A DNA stretch of 64,000 bases from Stropharia rugosoannulata (lineage: Eukaryota > Basidiomycota > Agaricomycetes > Agaricales > Strophariaceae), in the NCBI GenBank assembly GCA_028532985.1, contig JANCIK010000005.1, positions 433,501-497,500 on the forward strand, given 5' to 3'. Below, piece after piece: positions 42,204 through 55,639 of this stretch. Position numbers and translations under genes: made by a program. The number at the start of each line of letters is the position of its first letter. Positions within the stretch are counted from its first letter, which is position 1. The notes beneath the pieces are model-generated. The model saw only the letters and a list, made by a program, of their open reading frames with translations, was not told where the DNA came from and made no database searches.

Positions 42204-43953
42204 TCAAGTAGGATTCGGCAGTGTAGCAGGAGTATCATCGCGGAAGGTGTTGGTAATGAGGTGCTCAAAGCTGGAGGCCCATGCTACGCGGGAAGTCAGA
42301 GCAGTGCCATTGTCGAGGTTCCAAAGCTGATAGATCATAATTAGCTCAATTAAAGCGACATCATATAAGAGGGCAACCACCTTTCCAATAAAAGATGCAA
42401 GTGAAGAATGAGTGTAGGTCAAACCCTCTCCGTTTATACCGTCGTGCTCAATGATACCTTGCCCAACCCACGGAGAGATGAGGAGTGCAGGAACACTACA
42501 TGCGGCGGCGGGTTAATAATCTGACATCCTGCAAGCTAAAAAATCTCGTACCGGACACCGAGTCGGTTGAAATTGAAAGTATAGCTCTTTCCATCCGCCG
42601 CAGTCTCGGTGTATGTCAGCCCATCCGGATTAGGTACTCCGACTGGGGGAGGAACATGGTCCGCAAAGCCCTGACAATGAGTTTCTCATTGTCATTATTA
42701 TTTCTCATGCATACATAAACTGTAAACGCACCCCGTGTTCGTCAAAGACGATCAAAAAGAGCGTGTTGTTCCACTGGGGTGACCCGCGCACGGCCTCGTA
42801 GATGGACTTTGTCCATGCCTCGCCGGTATTGATAGGGCTTGGAGGATGCATGGAGTCAAATGAGCAACACTAGCGGTAATTTCGGATATTATTATACCGG
42901 AACTGTCATACCGGGTGTAACGCACCTCGGGGTTGATGTATGTGAACTGGGGGAGTGTCCCAGCCTTTGCGTCTGAGAAGAACTGTGCAATTGCCTTGAC
43001 GTTCGTGGTGGTCTTGCCTTCCGTCTTCGTCCACGAGTAGAACTCCGCGTCCGGGTTGAAGCTCGAGTTGAAATAGTTAATCCAGGTGATGTTGTTCTCT
43101 GACAGCTGCTGGAATATCGACCTCTGAGGGAGCGCGAAGGTGCTGAATCCATTGTCGTTCTGGCCGTGACCGTGCGACGCACCGGAGGTGATATACGCCC
43201 TAAAATAGGAAACGTCGCATCCATCAGTACAGGGCTCACAGATTGGGACTGTGTGTCACGCAGCCCGTAATGTACTAGTACGCACCTGTTGGGGTCTGTG
43301 GGTCCAGGCACGTCCGCAAACCAGCGATCAAAAATGACGAAGTTCTCCGCCAAGAAGCTGTACACAGGTATGAGGCTCTCCGGGATATAGTTGATTGCTT
43401 CGGCTGTCCGGGTGAGGTTGGTGCTCTTCAAAACTGTACCTTCCTCCTGCACGAAACCGAGCATTGTTTCCGCACTGAGGAGCTGAGCAGCGGGGACGGT
43501 CTCGTTGGGATGGAATGTGCCAAAGATCTGGAAGGCAACTCCCGTCACGGAGTGGTTTGGATCGTCTGGGGAGACATTGCCGGCAATGGGTGAGGCGCAT
43601 ACTTTGGTGCCGTTCGGAACCGTGACATTTGCCTAGGGCGAATTTCATCAACCTTTTTACCATAGGATAATTTATAGTAATACTACTCACAGGGTTGCAG
43701 AACGAAGCTCCCAAATTACGAATATTGTCGATATCGGTGCTGTACGAGAGGTCTCCAAAGAGCCAATCGAAAGACCTGGTTGAACAGAAATAATTAATGT
43801 TATAGTGGTGGTATTTCATTTATCCGTCATCATGGCTCGCCTATTTTCCTGTACTAGAACAACAACATTTTTAATGTTCTCTTGGAAGGTTTGGGCTTGA
43901 GATCCGGCATAAATGCTGGAGAGAAAAAGTGCTGTAAATCGGAGGTTTACCAT
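42204..43953 (-). CDS. Secreted phosphoesterase (acid phosphatase/phospholipase C family), copy 1, 437 aa
   Basis: Eight exons (minus): 43953-43841, 43775-43691, 43632-43286, 43199-42926, 42869-42732, 42670-42552, 42495-42381, 42326-42204. Exons 2-7 have exactly the lengths of the paralogue at 59698. A signal peptide (about 21 residues) precedes the phosphoesterase family motifs: VVVLVQENRSFDWLFGDLS near residue 32, GHGQND in the YITSGASHGHGQND segment, DSMHPPSPINTGEAW, VFDEHGGFADHVPPP and NSSFNPDAEFYSW. These residues usually bind metal and phosphate. It is probably an extracellular phosphate-releasing enzyme. Intron 1 has the donor GCGAGC where the paralogue has GTTAGT. If the intron is retained, a stop follows after eleven codons. 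A TATAAAAAG box lies 48 bases upstream (44001-44009). Confidence 0.88.
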
Positions 43954-44630
43954 GGCCAGTCAGTGCGCAAGGAATGACAAATTACACTACACCTGTAGCG
44001 CTTTTTATACAGCCATAGGATATTTCTTCGCATTCTGTCAAGAATAATCGAATAGAATGCACGTTCGCAAACAAATGACTCTGACCGCGTGCATTATTAC
44101 TTCCGAGTCGACTTCTGCCTCTGAATAATTGAGATATTTCCCAGTCATTTCAAAAGACGACATTCTATTAACGTGCTTGAGATACTTGCATCGAAAAGAA
44201 CTCATTATCAGCAAAGCCTGCTTGATCATGTCTTGAGGGGATGGGCAGATTATGATCATCTGACGAGCACGTTCATTGATAAGAAGTGTGGAGATGGACA
44301 ATCAGGAGTCTCCATTCTATTTATAGCATACGCTCACTACGAATCATATTGGAGCAATTACAGAAGACGGAAAACAAACGTTGCAAGACAGACTTGACAC
44401 GAGGGGAATTTACTGGGTAGAGACTACTTCAAATCAGGCAACCTGGCCTACGATTGATTTCAAAGACATTTCACTGCTCATTCGTAGAGTCTTGATAGCA
44501 TATGTCGCTAGTTTCTCATTCTAGACTTCCAATTCAGTCATTAGGATATGTATATGCAGATAGTGCTCAAAGCAGGGTCGTAACTGGTATCATGAGAGGT
44601 TCGTGTTGTGGTATCGTTGGCAATGCAGGG
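43954..44630. other. Intergenic between phosphoesterase and hydrolase genes
   Basis: Contains the phosphoesterase promoter with a TATAAAAAG on the minus strand (44001-44009). No gene. Confidence 0.5.
44001..44009 (-). promoter_or_regulatory. TATA box of phosphoesterase copy 1
   Basis: CTTTTTATA on plus is TATAAAAAG on minus, 48 bases before the ATG. The paralogue has TATATA 39-44 bases before its ATG. Confidence 0.5.
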
Positions 44631-45958
44631 TTAATCGGATTTTGATGGTTGAGGCGCGTGCTTATCCAGGAAGGATTGAACCGCGTGTTGGTATCCGCGC
44701 TGACAGCAGGTTGAGTCTAAATATAATCAATGATATGTAACTGCGCAGAAGCAAAGATGGCTTACTATGAGTCCCGCTAGGAAACTTGACAATGAGAGAG
44801 AGCTCATCCGTAGTTCCGCTGCTCTCCCTCAAAAGTCGCCCCTTCTCTATGCCACTTACCGGAGCCCTATAACATCTTCCTTGAGCCTCACTAAAGAGCA
44901 CTTCCATGTGTTTTGGAGGGACAACGGTGTCCTGTTGCCCACTGAGCAACAAAATGGGAAGCGAAGGTGGTAGACCGCGCATCTTCGCCTGTGAGTTCCA
45001 CTGCTGGGTACAGAGAAAAACTATATGACGGAGAACTGGAATTTCCCTGACAATATTGGGTATTGATGTAAATGTATTCTCAACAATGAGTGCCGAAACC
45101 TAAATTTAATGACAGTCAAGCCAAAGAATAGAAGAAAAGTGATAATTTTAATCCTACCTTGGACGGATTGCGGCTAGTGACATCGATGGCGACGGCGCCT
45201 CCTAGTGACTGTCCGAACACAATCTACATCTCGTGTTAAAATATGTAATATTATTGCCACAAACACGCACGTACTATGGGATCTTTTTTCAAGGTGGGGT
45301 CTGTTGAAAGGTAGTCCATTGCTGCTTGGGCGTCCAGTCGAAGTCCTACAAACATTGAACATGAGGCTAGCCCGTTATTAATCAACCGAGAGATACCTTT
45401 TTCTGATGGGCGACCTTTATTTCGCCCGTACCTGTCTGAATGAGATTAAATCGACGCCTAAGTCTCTAACAGGATCCACTGACCCTCGATACTCCAGCGT
45501 AAATACGTTAAATCCGGCGTTGAAAAGCGAGCACGCTTCGCCGAGTATTGCGCCATGATTCATTGCATTTCCGTGGAACATGAGCACAGTGCCTCGGGAT
45601 GTCTGTCCAGTAAGTTAATACATAGCTAATATACACGCCACCAGAGTTCGCACCTGCGTTGATTCATTGTGCTGGATGAGATAACAATGCAACTGGACTC
45701 GGTCCTTTGTGGTAAGGGTAACGTCGCGGTACGGCAGCTGATACATGTCCGGGGTGTCGACCACTGCCAATTCAGATGGTCAGAATTCTTCTCCTACCTC
45801 ACGAGCGTCTATCCGAGCATAAGCGTACCATCTTCCTCGTCTAAAAAGCCCGAAGGGTATACAAGCATTGGTTGGCCATATTTCAGTAGCTGAATGTCGG
45901 AGTTACTGCAGCTCACTTCTTGGGCGTTGTGAGTACACACCTTCCACAATATGCCCAT
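44631..45958 (-). CDS. BEM46-like alpha/beta hydrolase, 299 aa
   Basis: Nine exons (minus): 45958-45941, 45889-45829, 45763-45654, 45602-45484, 45431-45397, 45345-45275, 45223-45158, 45099-44766, 44716-44631. Family marks: LKYGQPMLVYPSGF at the start, then VLMFHGNAMNHGAILGEA (oxyanion hole), NVFTLEYRGYGRNKGRPSEKG, the nucleophile elbow VFGQSLGGAVA, the Asp in SGQQDTVVPP and the His in SGTHNSTCC. Together these are the catalytic triad of the BEM46/ABHD13 group. In yeast and fission yeast, members are membrane-linked and associated with cell polarity; the substrate is unknown. The N-terminal hydrophobic anchor expected for the family is short here, so the start is uncertain. An ATG at 46039 is possible, and the first 51-nt intron is inferred from its multiple-of-three length and good borders. 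Confidence 0.8.
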
Positions 45959-47159
45959 CGCGTCCTGACCCTTGGTCTTCGTCAGTGAACGTGCGGAGCT
46001 GGTGGGGAAAGGCAAGACGGGGGTATCTCCGTGCTGCACGTCTTAATTTAATACTACTAGCAGCACGTGGCGTGGTTTCCCGCGCGTTTGCTGCGCGTTG
46101 CAGACTTGTACCTAAGTTCGGTGGTGTGAAACGCGCTACATAAGGTAACCTAACACTAGTCCTACCAGAAACAGATGAAAAACCAGGATACCTGCGAAGG
46201 CTTACACCCAAACCCTAACATACACGCTGCACTAGCGCCGCATAGTACGCGACTTATTTACTTGCAACAATTGTAACCACAAATATAAAACCAGTATAAA
46301 CCCAACTGGATGATTTTAGAATGATTGCTGACTGAGCCAATGCTGCTAGGGTTCTGGTCAAGGTTAACCCTACGCCGCATAAAGTTCCACTTCGCTTCCA
46401 AATGAGTTGGTTTTGAGAGGGTGATGTCGTTATGCATGGCGATGACCTTGTTTTGGCATCGTTAGCAGATGCGCAGGGAAGAATTCGGGAAGCATTTCCA
46501 CGGAGATTGAATTGAGACTGAATGTTTCTACGTCCTTTCGAAGTCGCCGGCTTGCTTTCCGTGGCTCGTAGAAGGGTCATTTTTTGGGAGGCTGGCTTAG
46601 AGTTGTGTAAAGGACTAAGTCGAGCTCCTGCTGCTTTATATTCACGATACTACACATGAACTACGATTGAATTACGAGAATCAAGGATGTATTAGGGGAC
46701 TAGACCTTGCTGGTGACAGCTGAAACATAATCATTTGAAATTATGTAAGCGCCGCCTTTACTTTTGCGGCAACACGGCAACTTACACTTTCCATGCAGCT
46801 TCCGGACTGCCACCTGACCACGACAGCCTGAGTACTACCTGAACTGCGAAACGCCGCAGTGAAGCTTTCAACGCGACTTTCTTCAGTGCACCAGTCATTA
46901 AAACCAGACTTTCAAGAGATACGTTTCATTTATCATTAAACGTCAACAAATGCCGATGGTCAAACAATTGGATTTGACCCACGAAAGAATTTGCAGGCCG
47001 GATGGTCGGTAACTGGTCGGAATCCGTGTGATGCTCCATGTTCATTTTTGGCTGGTATGTCAGTTCACAAATAGCAGAATTGAATCGCTTATAAGGGTCG
47101 AGCTATAACAAATACCTCCTAGTTCTTCTCTGCATCTTTTCTGTCAGTGACCTCCGTCC
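45959..47159. other. Intergenic, no gene seen
   Basis: Divergent region between the hydrolase and the ABC transporter. A 108-codon minus-strand frame at 46254-46580 has a hydrophobic end but no supporting evidence and was not annotated. Confidence 0.45.
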
Positions 47160-50100
47160 ATGATTACTCAGGCAGCAGAGAGCTGTTTGTCACCAGATTT
47201 CATAAATCCATGCTCTCGCGAGCTATGGAGTAGTCTTCCTGCGACGGTTGTCACCGTGTGCTTCATCCTGACATATACGCCCCTGCCACCTTTTCTGCGC
47301 CGCACTGTCAGAAGTATAAAATCTTTGATTTCGCCATTCCTTACAATACCTGAATCCGAGGCACTGACTGCGCAAGGGGAAGGAGAAGTTGCTGAAGATC
47401 AAATAGAAGTGTTGGAGAAGCGTAGAACAGCGCTCCGATGGCGAACTACATTGGTTGTTGTTCTCGCACTGACTCAAAGCCTTCTAAGACTGGCTTTCGG
47501 AGGATACCGTTTCTCCAAAGAGCCCAATCTTGTTCAGGACCTAATGCTGCTGATCTGTTCAACCCTGCCGTGGATCTACAGTGTCGTCAGGTGTACACGC
47601 TGGCCGATTACCTCTGTGCCATATGACCTCTTCACTCTGTATTCTACCCTATTTTTCGGGGCTTTATTCGACTTTGGAGCACTTGTTTACGACAAACTAG
47701 TTTTCGATACGACTCCTCCGATCGTCCAAATCGCCGTTCCCATATCCAATGCGGTCGTCATACTTGTTCTGTGGTCGATTATTGTGACCATTCCAATGGC
47801 TTATCCCAGCTCGAAAGTAAATCCTGCAGATATTGTGAGTGCTTCTGTTTGCTATTTACGCTGATCTCCCACTGACGACGTTGTCTTGTCTTCTATCAGG
47901 GGCACACGGTATCACCAGAGGACTATTGTACTTTGTGGCAATGGATAACCTTCCAGTGGATTAACCCACTCATTACCCTAGTATTTCGACCCCTCCTCAC
48001 TTTTCAGCACTTACTGAAATCACCGCCAGGGAAAATACACCACACTTCATGAAAAAGATGTATGGAGACTGAGTCCGCTGGCGCAATCTCACCCCGTCTT
48101 CGTGAAATTGATGACTATCCAGTGCGTATACTTGTTATCTATCACAAGTATTCCGCTCACAAAGGACGACAGACGAATTACCCTGCTGCGCCGCATCTTA
48201 GCTGCAAATTCATGCGATATGATGTCCGTATCCTCCTATTATTACACATGTCAGCGCTGATACCATCGATGCCGCAACACATTAGATTTGATTTTATATT
48301 AACTATTGTTAGCGTCTTTCTCGGATACGCCAATCCGTTTTTTCTCAAGTGATCTAAATTTCTGCCTATATTGTTATTATGTCGCTGATAAGTCGGGCAG
48401 GTACATTCTGGCTGAAATAGAGGACAACAAATTATCGAGACAAAGTCTAGCAAACACGTATGTCTACGCGGGACTTGCTCTCATATGTGCGCTGTTGAAG
48501 GTAAAATATCCCGGCGCGTCACACGAATAATGCTCATCTTTGAATAGGCTCAGGTTGATGCTCAGCATCTCTGGCTTGGTCGTCGGGCAGCCGTCAGAGT
48601 TAGGAGCGGGCTCATGGCATCCATCTACGACAAGGCGCTCAAGCGAAAGGATTACTCTGGAGTGGCTAATAAAGACCCAACCAAAGAGACATTGACCACC
48701 GATGTTTCTAGTAAGAAAGGTGGGGTGATCTTGTACATGCTTAAGGCATAGAATCTTACTTTTTTTTTCTTTTCTTTTTTGTTGTAGCTCGAGATAAAGC
48801 TGCGAAGGATAGCGCAAGCAAGGCTGACGATCCCAAGGCTGGAGCAGATATTGGGAAGATCGTCAATCTCATGGCAAGCGACACCATAAGGGTGCGTAGT
48901 ACAATATACTTTGTGAGCAGATGCGAAGTAGGTTACTGATCACCACTTACCACTACAGATTTCCCAAATCGTCGCCACAATCACTGTTCTATACGGCGGT
49001 AAGTCAAAATATCTTTTGGGAGCGGTCCATTTCTTATCTAATGATCCTCGCAGCCCCATTCGAAATAATATTTGCAGGGATATTTTTGTATCAGTGAGTC
49101 ATCGTGCAGAGGCTTCACATACGTGTAGTTATGTTCAACATGAATTGCAGGCTCCTCGGTCTCAGCGCCTTCGCAGGTCTCTTCGTGCTCCTTCTAGCCT
49201 GGCCGCTGAATAGGTTCTTGGTGAAGCGCCGCGTGCGCATACAAAAGGGCGTTCTCGCAGCTCGAGATAAACGCATGGGAGTGCTGAGTGAGCTGATTCG
49301 CGCGGTACGCTACATCCAGACCACTGTGACTCAACTTGACTAACACGCTTCAGATCAAAATCATTAAATTCTTCGCATGGGAGGATCGTTGGATTGGTCG
49401 TGTAATGGAGCAACGTGCGGTTGAGCTTAAGTGGATAGTCAAGGGTATGTCTTAGCTTCGTTTCCGTCTCTAGACACTTTTTACTTAGTTTCGGTTGCCC
49501 CCAGCCCGCATCAACTCGGTGCTATTCATGTTCATGTGGGCTTCAGCTCCCGTCTTCGTGTCCACCGCCGCCTTTTGCGCGTATGTAATGACAGGGCACA
49601 AGCTAACAATCAGCACTGCTTTTACGGTACGTTATCATCGCTATGTTAGTATTCTCTTGATTAAGCAGTTCATGAACACTTTTCCAGGCGCTTGCACTGT
49701 TTACCATGGTCAAGTAGGTTACCTTAGGCAAGGATATCAGTGCAAAAATTCTTATAATCTTACTACAGGTCTCCCTTAAATGTTATACCAGCATGGACCG
49801 TAAATTTGGTGCAGGTGAACATGCCTCTGCTTTTTTACTGTCGTCTTCTGATGGATAATCTCCCCCCAGGCCCGTGTAGCTCTTGACCGAATCTCAGTAT
49901 ACTTGGCCGAAGAAGAGGTCACCGAACAAGTGTGTTCACTCAAGAGGACGGACAGTGGGGCCGCCATGCCTGAAAGTGCGGACCTCGGCCTGGAGAATGC
50001 GACCTTTAAATGGAACCAGGTTCCGAACGCCGCTGAAGCTTCCCCATCCAAATCCGGCTCCGTATCACCTGGAACAAGCATTGTTAGTGAAACTGCGACA

Positions 50101-53100
50101 ACCGAAGCTTCCGAATCATCTTCAGATAGTGAAGAGGACGAAGATGATCGTGGTTTTAGGCTTCGGGACATCAGCATCATCTTCCCTGAGAACAAGTTAA
50201 CTGTCGTCACGGGCCCCACTGCATCGGGGAAAACTGCGTTGCTGGTAAGCTTGATAATTGATTGTTTTTCAGGATACTGAGTAATGCTGCCCTGCGCATA
50301 GCTTGCTGTACTAGGGGAGATGACTCTGCTGAAGGGGAGAATTATCATGTCGAAAAATCCCTCGCGGGTGGATGAGCACGGCATGATGTATTGCATTTCC
50401 TACGCATCGCAGTCACCCTGGCTCCGCCACCAATCGATCAAGGATAATATTCTATTCGGATATCCCTATGAAGAGGAGCGCTACAACACGGTTCTGGAGT
50501 GCTGTGCCCTCAACCCCGACCTGGACCAACTCGAAGACGGCGATTCAACGGAGATTGGCGCACGGTGAGTCTTAAACTGCATGTCTATGTCTACGCGATC
50601 AGTAAGTTGAATCTTCCAAGCGGTATAAACCTCTCCGGTGGTCAGAAAGCAAGGTAAGTTGCCTCAGACTAGTCCCGGCGCTTAACTATGCTCACTCACA
50701 TGCACAGGGTGGCCCTCGCTCGCGCAGTCTACGCTCGAACAAAATACGTCCTGCTGGATGATCCGCTCAGCGCCGTAGTAAGTCGCACTGGTAGGGCGTC
50801 CGTGCTATACATCCCTGATTGATAAATAGGACAGTCATACCGCGAGGTACCTCTACGATAGACTGCTGTGCGGTCCCCTGCTCGCAAATCGGACTGTTGT
50901 GCGTATATTTTGCTGCTATTCTGTATACGTCACCGATGACACTTCTGCGGGTCTCTAGGTCCTTGTTACTCATCACATGGATCTCGTACTCCCGGGAACG
51001 CATTACTTGGTGCATATGGTCAATGGCCGCATTGATAAACATGGCACAATAGAGGATCTGAGGTCTTCCGGCGCATTGAATTCCCTTGTCAGCGACGAGT
51101 TCTTGAAACCGACTTCTCCCACGGACGCGCTGAGTTCTGGCGGTGAGGCTGGCCAGGGATCAATAGAAAATGCAATAGCAGAAACGAAGGGCCACAGCCC
51201 AAGGAAGCTTGTCAAGGACGAACATAGGGAAGTTGGACGCGTGAAGTGGTCTGTGTACAACAAATATCTCAGTGCTTCGTGAGTCCCCATTTATTTTTTA
51301 ATAGACTGTGATAGCTTGATTGTACGACTCCGTCTTCAGATCGTACTGGACCTGGATCACGATTATTCTGCTCCTCGCTCTACGGCAACTTTTGAACCTT
51401 GGTGAAAAACTTTGGATTAAGGTAAATCTTGTCCCGACTGATGGATGCAGCACTCACCCACAAAATGTAGATTTGGGGAGAGGCTTACGGATCCAATACG
51501 TCGTTCATGGGCACCTCTAATCTGTCTTCTTCGTATCTGTCTTCTTCTTCTTACATTTACGGGTATCCAGACGCCCAACACGCGTTTGCCGCGTCATCTC
51601 TCGAAGCTCCCGCAAGCATGCCAGGTCTCCCTGACGTTGAAAAGCATCCCCTGTTCTATGTTATGGTATATGCAGCGATCAACATGTTGTTCGCCGTAGC
51701 CCAGAGTCTGTCTGGAGCAACCGTATTCACAGGCGCTCTGCGCGCATCACGTATCCTGTTCAAGTGCGTCCTTATTTAACACGTTGATTCGTAGTTGACG
51801 CTGCCCTTGATGGTGCACTAGGGAAATGCTTGACACTGTAGTCCGTGCTACTTTCCGACTACATGATACCACTCCCCAGGGTGCGTGACTAACGTGATAA
51901 TTTAAACCCCCCTGAGGTCTAATATTTGCAAATTTAGGGAGGATTCTCAACCGGTTTGGCAAGGTTGGTATTTATTGTTTGTTCACGCGGTAGAGTTACT
52001 CACTCCCATTCTATCAGGATATGGAAGTCATCGACAGTTCACTATCGAACTCTGTACAATCGGTGAACATAGCAATGGCAGGTTTGATTGCGTCAATCGT
52101 GATCATAACGTGAGGGTCCCACTCGTTTGCATTATTCGCGAGATACTCAATTTGTAACCAACAGTGTCATTGTCCCGCCCTTCCTGATTCCGGCATTCTT
52201 CTTGTCTCTGATCTATCGACACCTGGCAATAGGCTACGTGAATACTGGTAGAGATCTTCGCCGAATGGAATCCAACAGCAGGTCCCCAATCTTTTCCGAC
52301 TTTGGAGAGCTCTTGGAAGGAATTGTTACCGTACGAGCATTTTCAGTGGAGAAACGATTCCTCAATAACCTTCATAAACGGGTCGACAACACGATAAAGG
52401 TCAGCATCTAGGCGCCTTCAAACTGGACTTCATCTTATCGGCTCATACAGATGTGGTATTCATTTTGGATGATCAACCGCTGGCTCTGTTTGAATTACGA
52501 TGTACTGGGAGCATTCTTCATCTTTATCACGACTTTGTTTTCTATTCGGGAGCTAGGTGATGCAGGTCTTGCGGGTATTTGTATCACAAGTGCCATGTCA
52601 TTTACGAATGCTAGTATGTACATCTCGTTCATATGGATGTTTGGTCAAGGCTAACCGTGGTTAAGTATACTGGGTCTGCAGGTACTGGACAAGTAAGTAA
52701 AATTGGGTTCTGCTTATTGGTCATCAAGTTGACTTTTTTGTTCCTTCTAGCTTTAGAGCTAGATCTCAAGTAGGTCCGCTCATTTTCACTAAACAGCCAA
52801 GCTGACTTCTTCCCAAGTGCTGTTGAACGTATTACCGAATAGTAAGCATATTGTTTACGTCTATATCTCACTATTCTTATTAGGCCCCTCTCTTTTTAAT
52901 AAGTCTTGATCTGCCCCAAGAACCGCCTGCTATTGTTCCTTCAAACAGAGTCCCCGCATACTGGCCATCAAACACGAGTGATGGTCTCGTTGTAGTCGAA
53001 GATCTCGAAGTAAGATACGCACCTCAGCTCCCGCCCGTTCTGCTGGGTATTTCATTCACTCTTCGTGCTCGGGAGCGCGTGGGTATTCTGGGACGCACTG

Positions 53101-54189
53101 GTACATCTATTCAGGCGCATGGGATGAATGCAACTGTACTAATATGCTTACACAGGTAGTGGAAAATCGACCTTAGCCATGAGTCTCCTTAGATTCGTGA
53201 GTAATTCTTTATCGCTGATTCGCTGTGTATTTAATCTGTCAGGTTGATCCTTCCCTCGGTCGCATTTTGGTGGATAACATCGACATTGCTACGATAGGAA
53301 CCTACGACCTCCGGTCTAAAATGGTGAGTCCTGATACCCCTCAGTGGACCCTTGATCACATTGCTCAATGCAATCCTCGTCTAGACCTTTATACCACAGG
53401 ATGCTACCTTGTTCTCTGGAACTCTTCGTGACAATATCGATCCTTTCGGTGAGTCTACCTTGCTAAATGTTACCCTTCCCTCTCTAAAATAGTTATTGGC
53501 AGACGAGTATGAAGACTCTGAATGCATGAACGCGCTTTATCGAGTACATCTAATTACTAAGGACGATTCACCACGTTCCGGCGCTGCAGATTCATCAGAC
53601 ACAGAAACAACAGTTGTCACAGATTCAGAATCAGTCACTACTGCATCTACCAGGGTGACTGACACAAAACCCATCATTACACTCAAAACGAAAGTTTCTC
53701 CCGGAGGCAGCAACTTCTCTCAAGGTCAACGACAGCTCATTGCGCTCGCTCGGGCACTGCTCCGTCAAAGCGCTATTATCATCTTGGACGAGGCGACTAG
53801 TAGCATTGATTTTGCGACGGATACGAAGATTCAAGCCGCCATCAGAGAGGAGTTCAATTCATCTCTGCTCATCACAAGTAAGTGTCGCCGGCTGTCCCAC
53901 AATACCTTTGAGTTTCCTAACAAAGGCCCGGTCCCATTCCAGTCGCTCACCGCATTCGGACTGTTATCGACTACGATCGGCTCATTGTCCTGGACAAGGG
54001 CAAGGTAATTTACTTTTTTGCTGAATCTTAACAGCATTCACTTGAACTGATCGGCTATCTCAGGTCGAAGAGTTTGATACCCCTCTTACCTTGCTGAACA
54101 AAGAGGGTGGTATTTTCAGAGATATGTGCGTGAAAAGCGGATCTTTTGAAGAGCTTAAAGCTGCCGCCATTGCTGCTTCGTCCAAATAG
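47160..54189 (+). CDS. MRP-type (ABCC) full ABC transporter, 1647 aa
   Basis: 38 exons, all joined in frame (4944 nt). Exon ends run from 47160-47834 and 47900-47980 to 53943-54004 and 54064-54189; most introns are 45-65 nt. The N-terminal ~230 residues contain several membrane helices (TMD0-like). TMD1 includes [21 protein letters not shown]1 has Walker [12 protein letters not shown], signature LSGGQKAR and Walker [17 protein letters not shown]2 follows ([39 protein letters not shown]). NBD2 has [10 protein letters not shown], the signature NFSQGQRQ and [12 protein letters not shown], then [13 protein letters not shown]. The order identifies an ABCC/MRP transporter (YBT1/BPT1-like), which exports organic anions or drugs, often to the vacuole. 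Acidic Ser-rich inserts precede the NBD1 Walker A and interrupt NBD2 between the Q-loop region and the signature. The frame is complete and looks functional. Confidence 0.93.
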
Positions 54190-54936
54190 ACGACTATCGA
54201 GAACTTTGTCGTCTGACTCCTTTGATGCGTATCCTCCTATGAACCTTGTATCTCGCCTTCTTATCTGTGGTTAAGCTCCAATCTAGACGATTGTTCTCCG
54301 CCATTGTTGTATTTGATACCCCCAATATCCAAGTGCTTGTTCTTTGTACTTAACCGGCGTGATCTCTGTTTAAAGCACAAAGGAACGCACGCTTAATGCT
54401 TGTTTCAAGCTTCATCAAAAATGGATAGAGCTTCTTCTTTCTCTTGGAAGGCTTGTCTTCGGCGCATTGCTCACTGAAGGTATTTGTAAGTATATGGAAT
54501 ATGCACCAACGTGATTCATGAGGATGATCATATAAGTGGCCCCCTTCGTTCTCCAGACTTAAAGCTTGACCAGGACTGTCCGAGCCATACCACCTGCACT
54601 AAGCCTCTCCATGAACCACCAGAACCTTCCTTCCGAATAGAACTGGCGATGTTTTTCTAGTTGACTTTTTGGTCTTCATTACATCTCGAATGAGTGTTCA
54701 CGAGAGTGCTTTTCACGCTTCTGACCTCAGGCTTGACTATAATGCGAGACAGAAATATTCAACTATGTACAACGCATTCCAAATTTATTGTAGAATCTTC
54801 CTAGTCTCCTTCAGACCACATAGTGATGACAATCGATCACTTGATATTCATTCTTTGACTTCCCTTATATAACACCGCGGCGATACCAAGACTCATATCT
54901 TGTCTCGCATGATGACTTGTAATGAAAATATTTTTA
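54190..54936. other. Convergent intergenic region, no gene seen
   Basis: AT-rich spacer with 3' flanks of the transporter and the hypothetical gene. Confidence 0.5.
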
Positions 54937-55639
54937 TTAACGCCACTCTGGTGTCCTCCGATTGTTAAGGCTTTGATTGCGCTCAACTATTGCTGTATGA
55001 TGTTGAATATACTGCGAAGTGAATAGATTTTCGGAGAGAAGGAGATTCGGGGTTGGGCGAGCCTTTTTCTTTCTCAAGAATGAGAAATTCAGACCTACAA
55101 GAAGAAATAAATGTCGTTCTTCCATAAGTAAGGTACATAGTATAACTAAACATACCTAGAAAACTCAGACGTTTCGATGACGCTTGCCCACGCTCCTCGG
55201 TGGATGAACGAATTTCGCCTAACTCATGTCTCAAGGCAGTTGGCTGTACTAGTATATCTGAGCTCGCTGGTTGTACAAGTGAGATTAATGAGATGACTAA
55301 ATGAATGAGCACTTCACCTTCGATAGGGGGCGAGCTGAGCGGAGATGATCGATAGGGGGCATAAGACGACCTTGAGGACGTTGGTCGCCGAGTGCGCTCC
55401 AAGTCTAATGAAGAGGGACGATGATGACGAAGACCTCCTGCAGTACTTCCATCGAAGCTCCGAAAACGCGCTTTAGAGCTTCTCAAGTCACCTTGTCGCC
55501 CATAATGAATAAAACCCTCGGACATGCTACTGGCGTGGGTATATGATGCTCCGGGGCCGCTACGTCCAACTCTGGATGTCGTGGCTCTCTTATACTCCGT
55601 CATCAGCTCCGATGGTAGGACAGCAGAAGGTTGCGACAT
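54937..55639 (-). CDS. Hypothetical Ser/Arg-rich protein, 196 aa
   Basis: Three exons (minus): 55639-55318, 55266-55156 and 55094-54937, introns 51 and 61 nt. Removing the introns gives an uninterrupted product; reading through them would also stay open for a while, but the donor GTGAAG and the CCAG and TGTAG acceptors are good. The protein is rich in Ser, Arg and Pro (SRSSYAPYRSSPLSSPP around residue 95), has no signal peptide or membrane helix, and has a basic short motif FLRKKKARP near residue 150. It is probably disordered and perhaps nuclear. Family unknown. The 5' flank holds good promoter context but no TATA was found. Confidence 0.55.

Noticed and set aside
46254..46580. Minus-strand 108-codon frame with a hydrophobic C-terminal end
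   Set aside because: No family match, no promoter sign and no homologous neighbour; could be chance.
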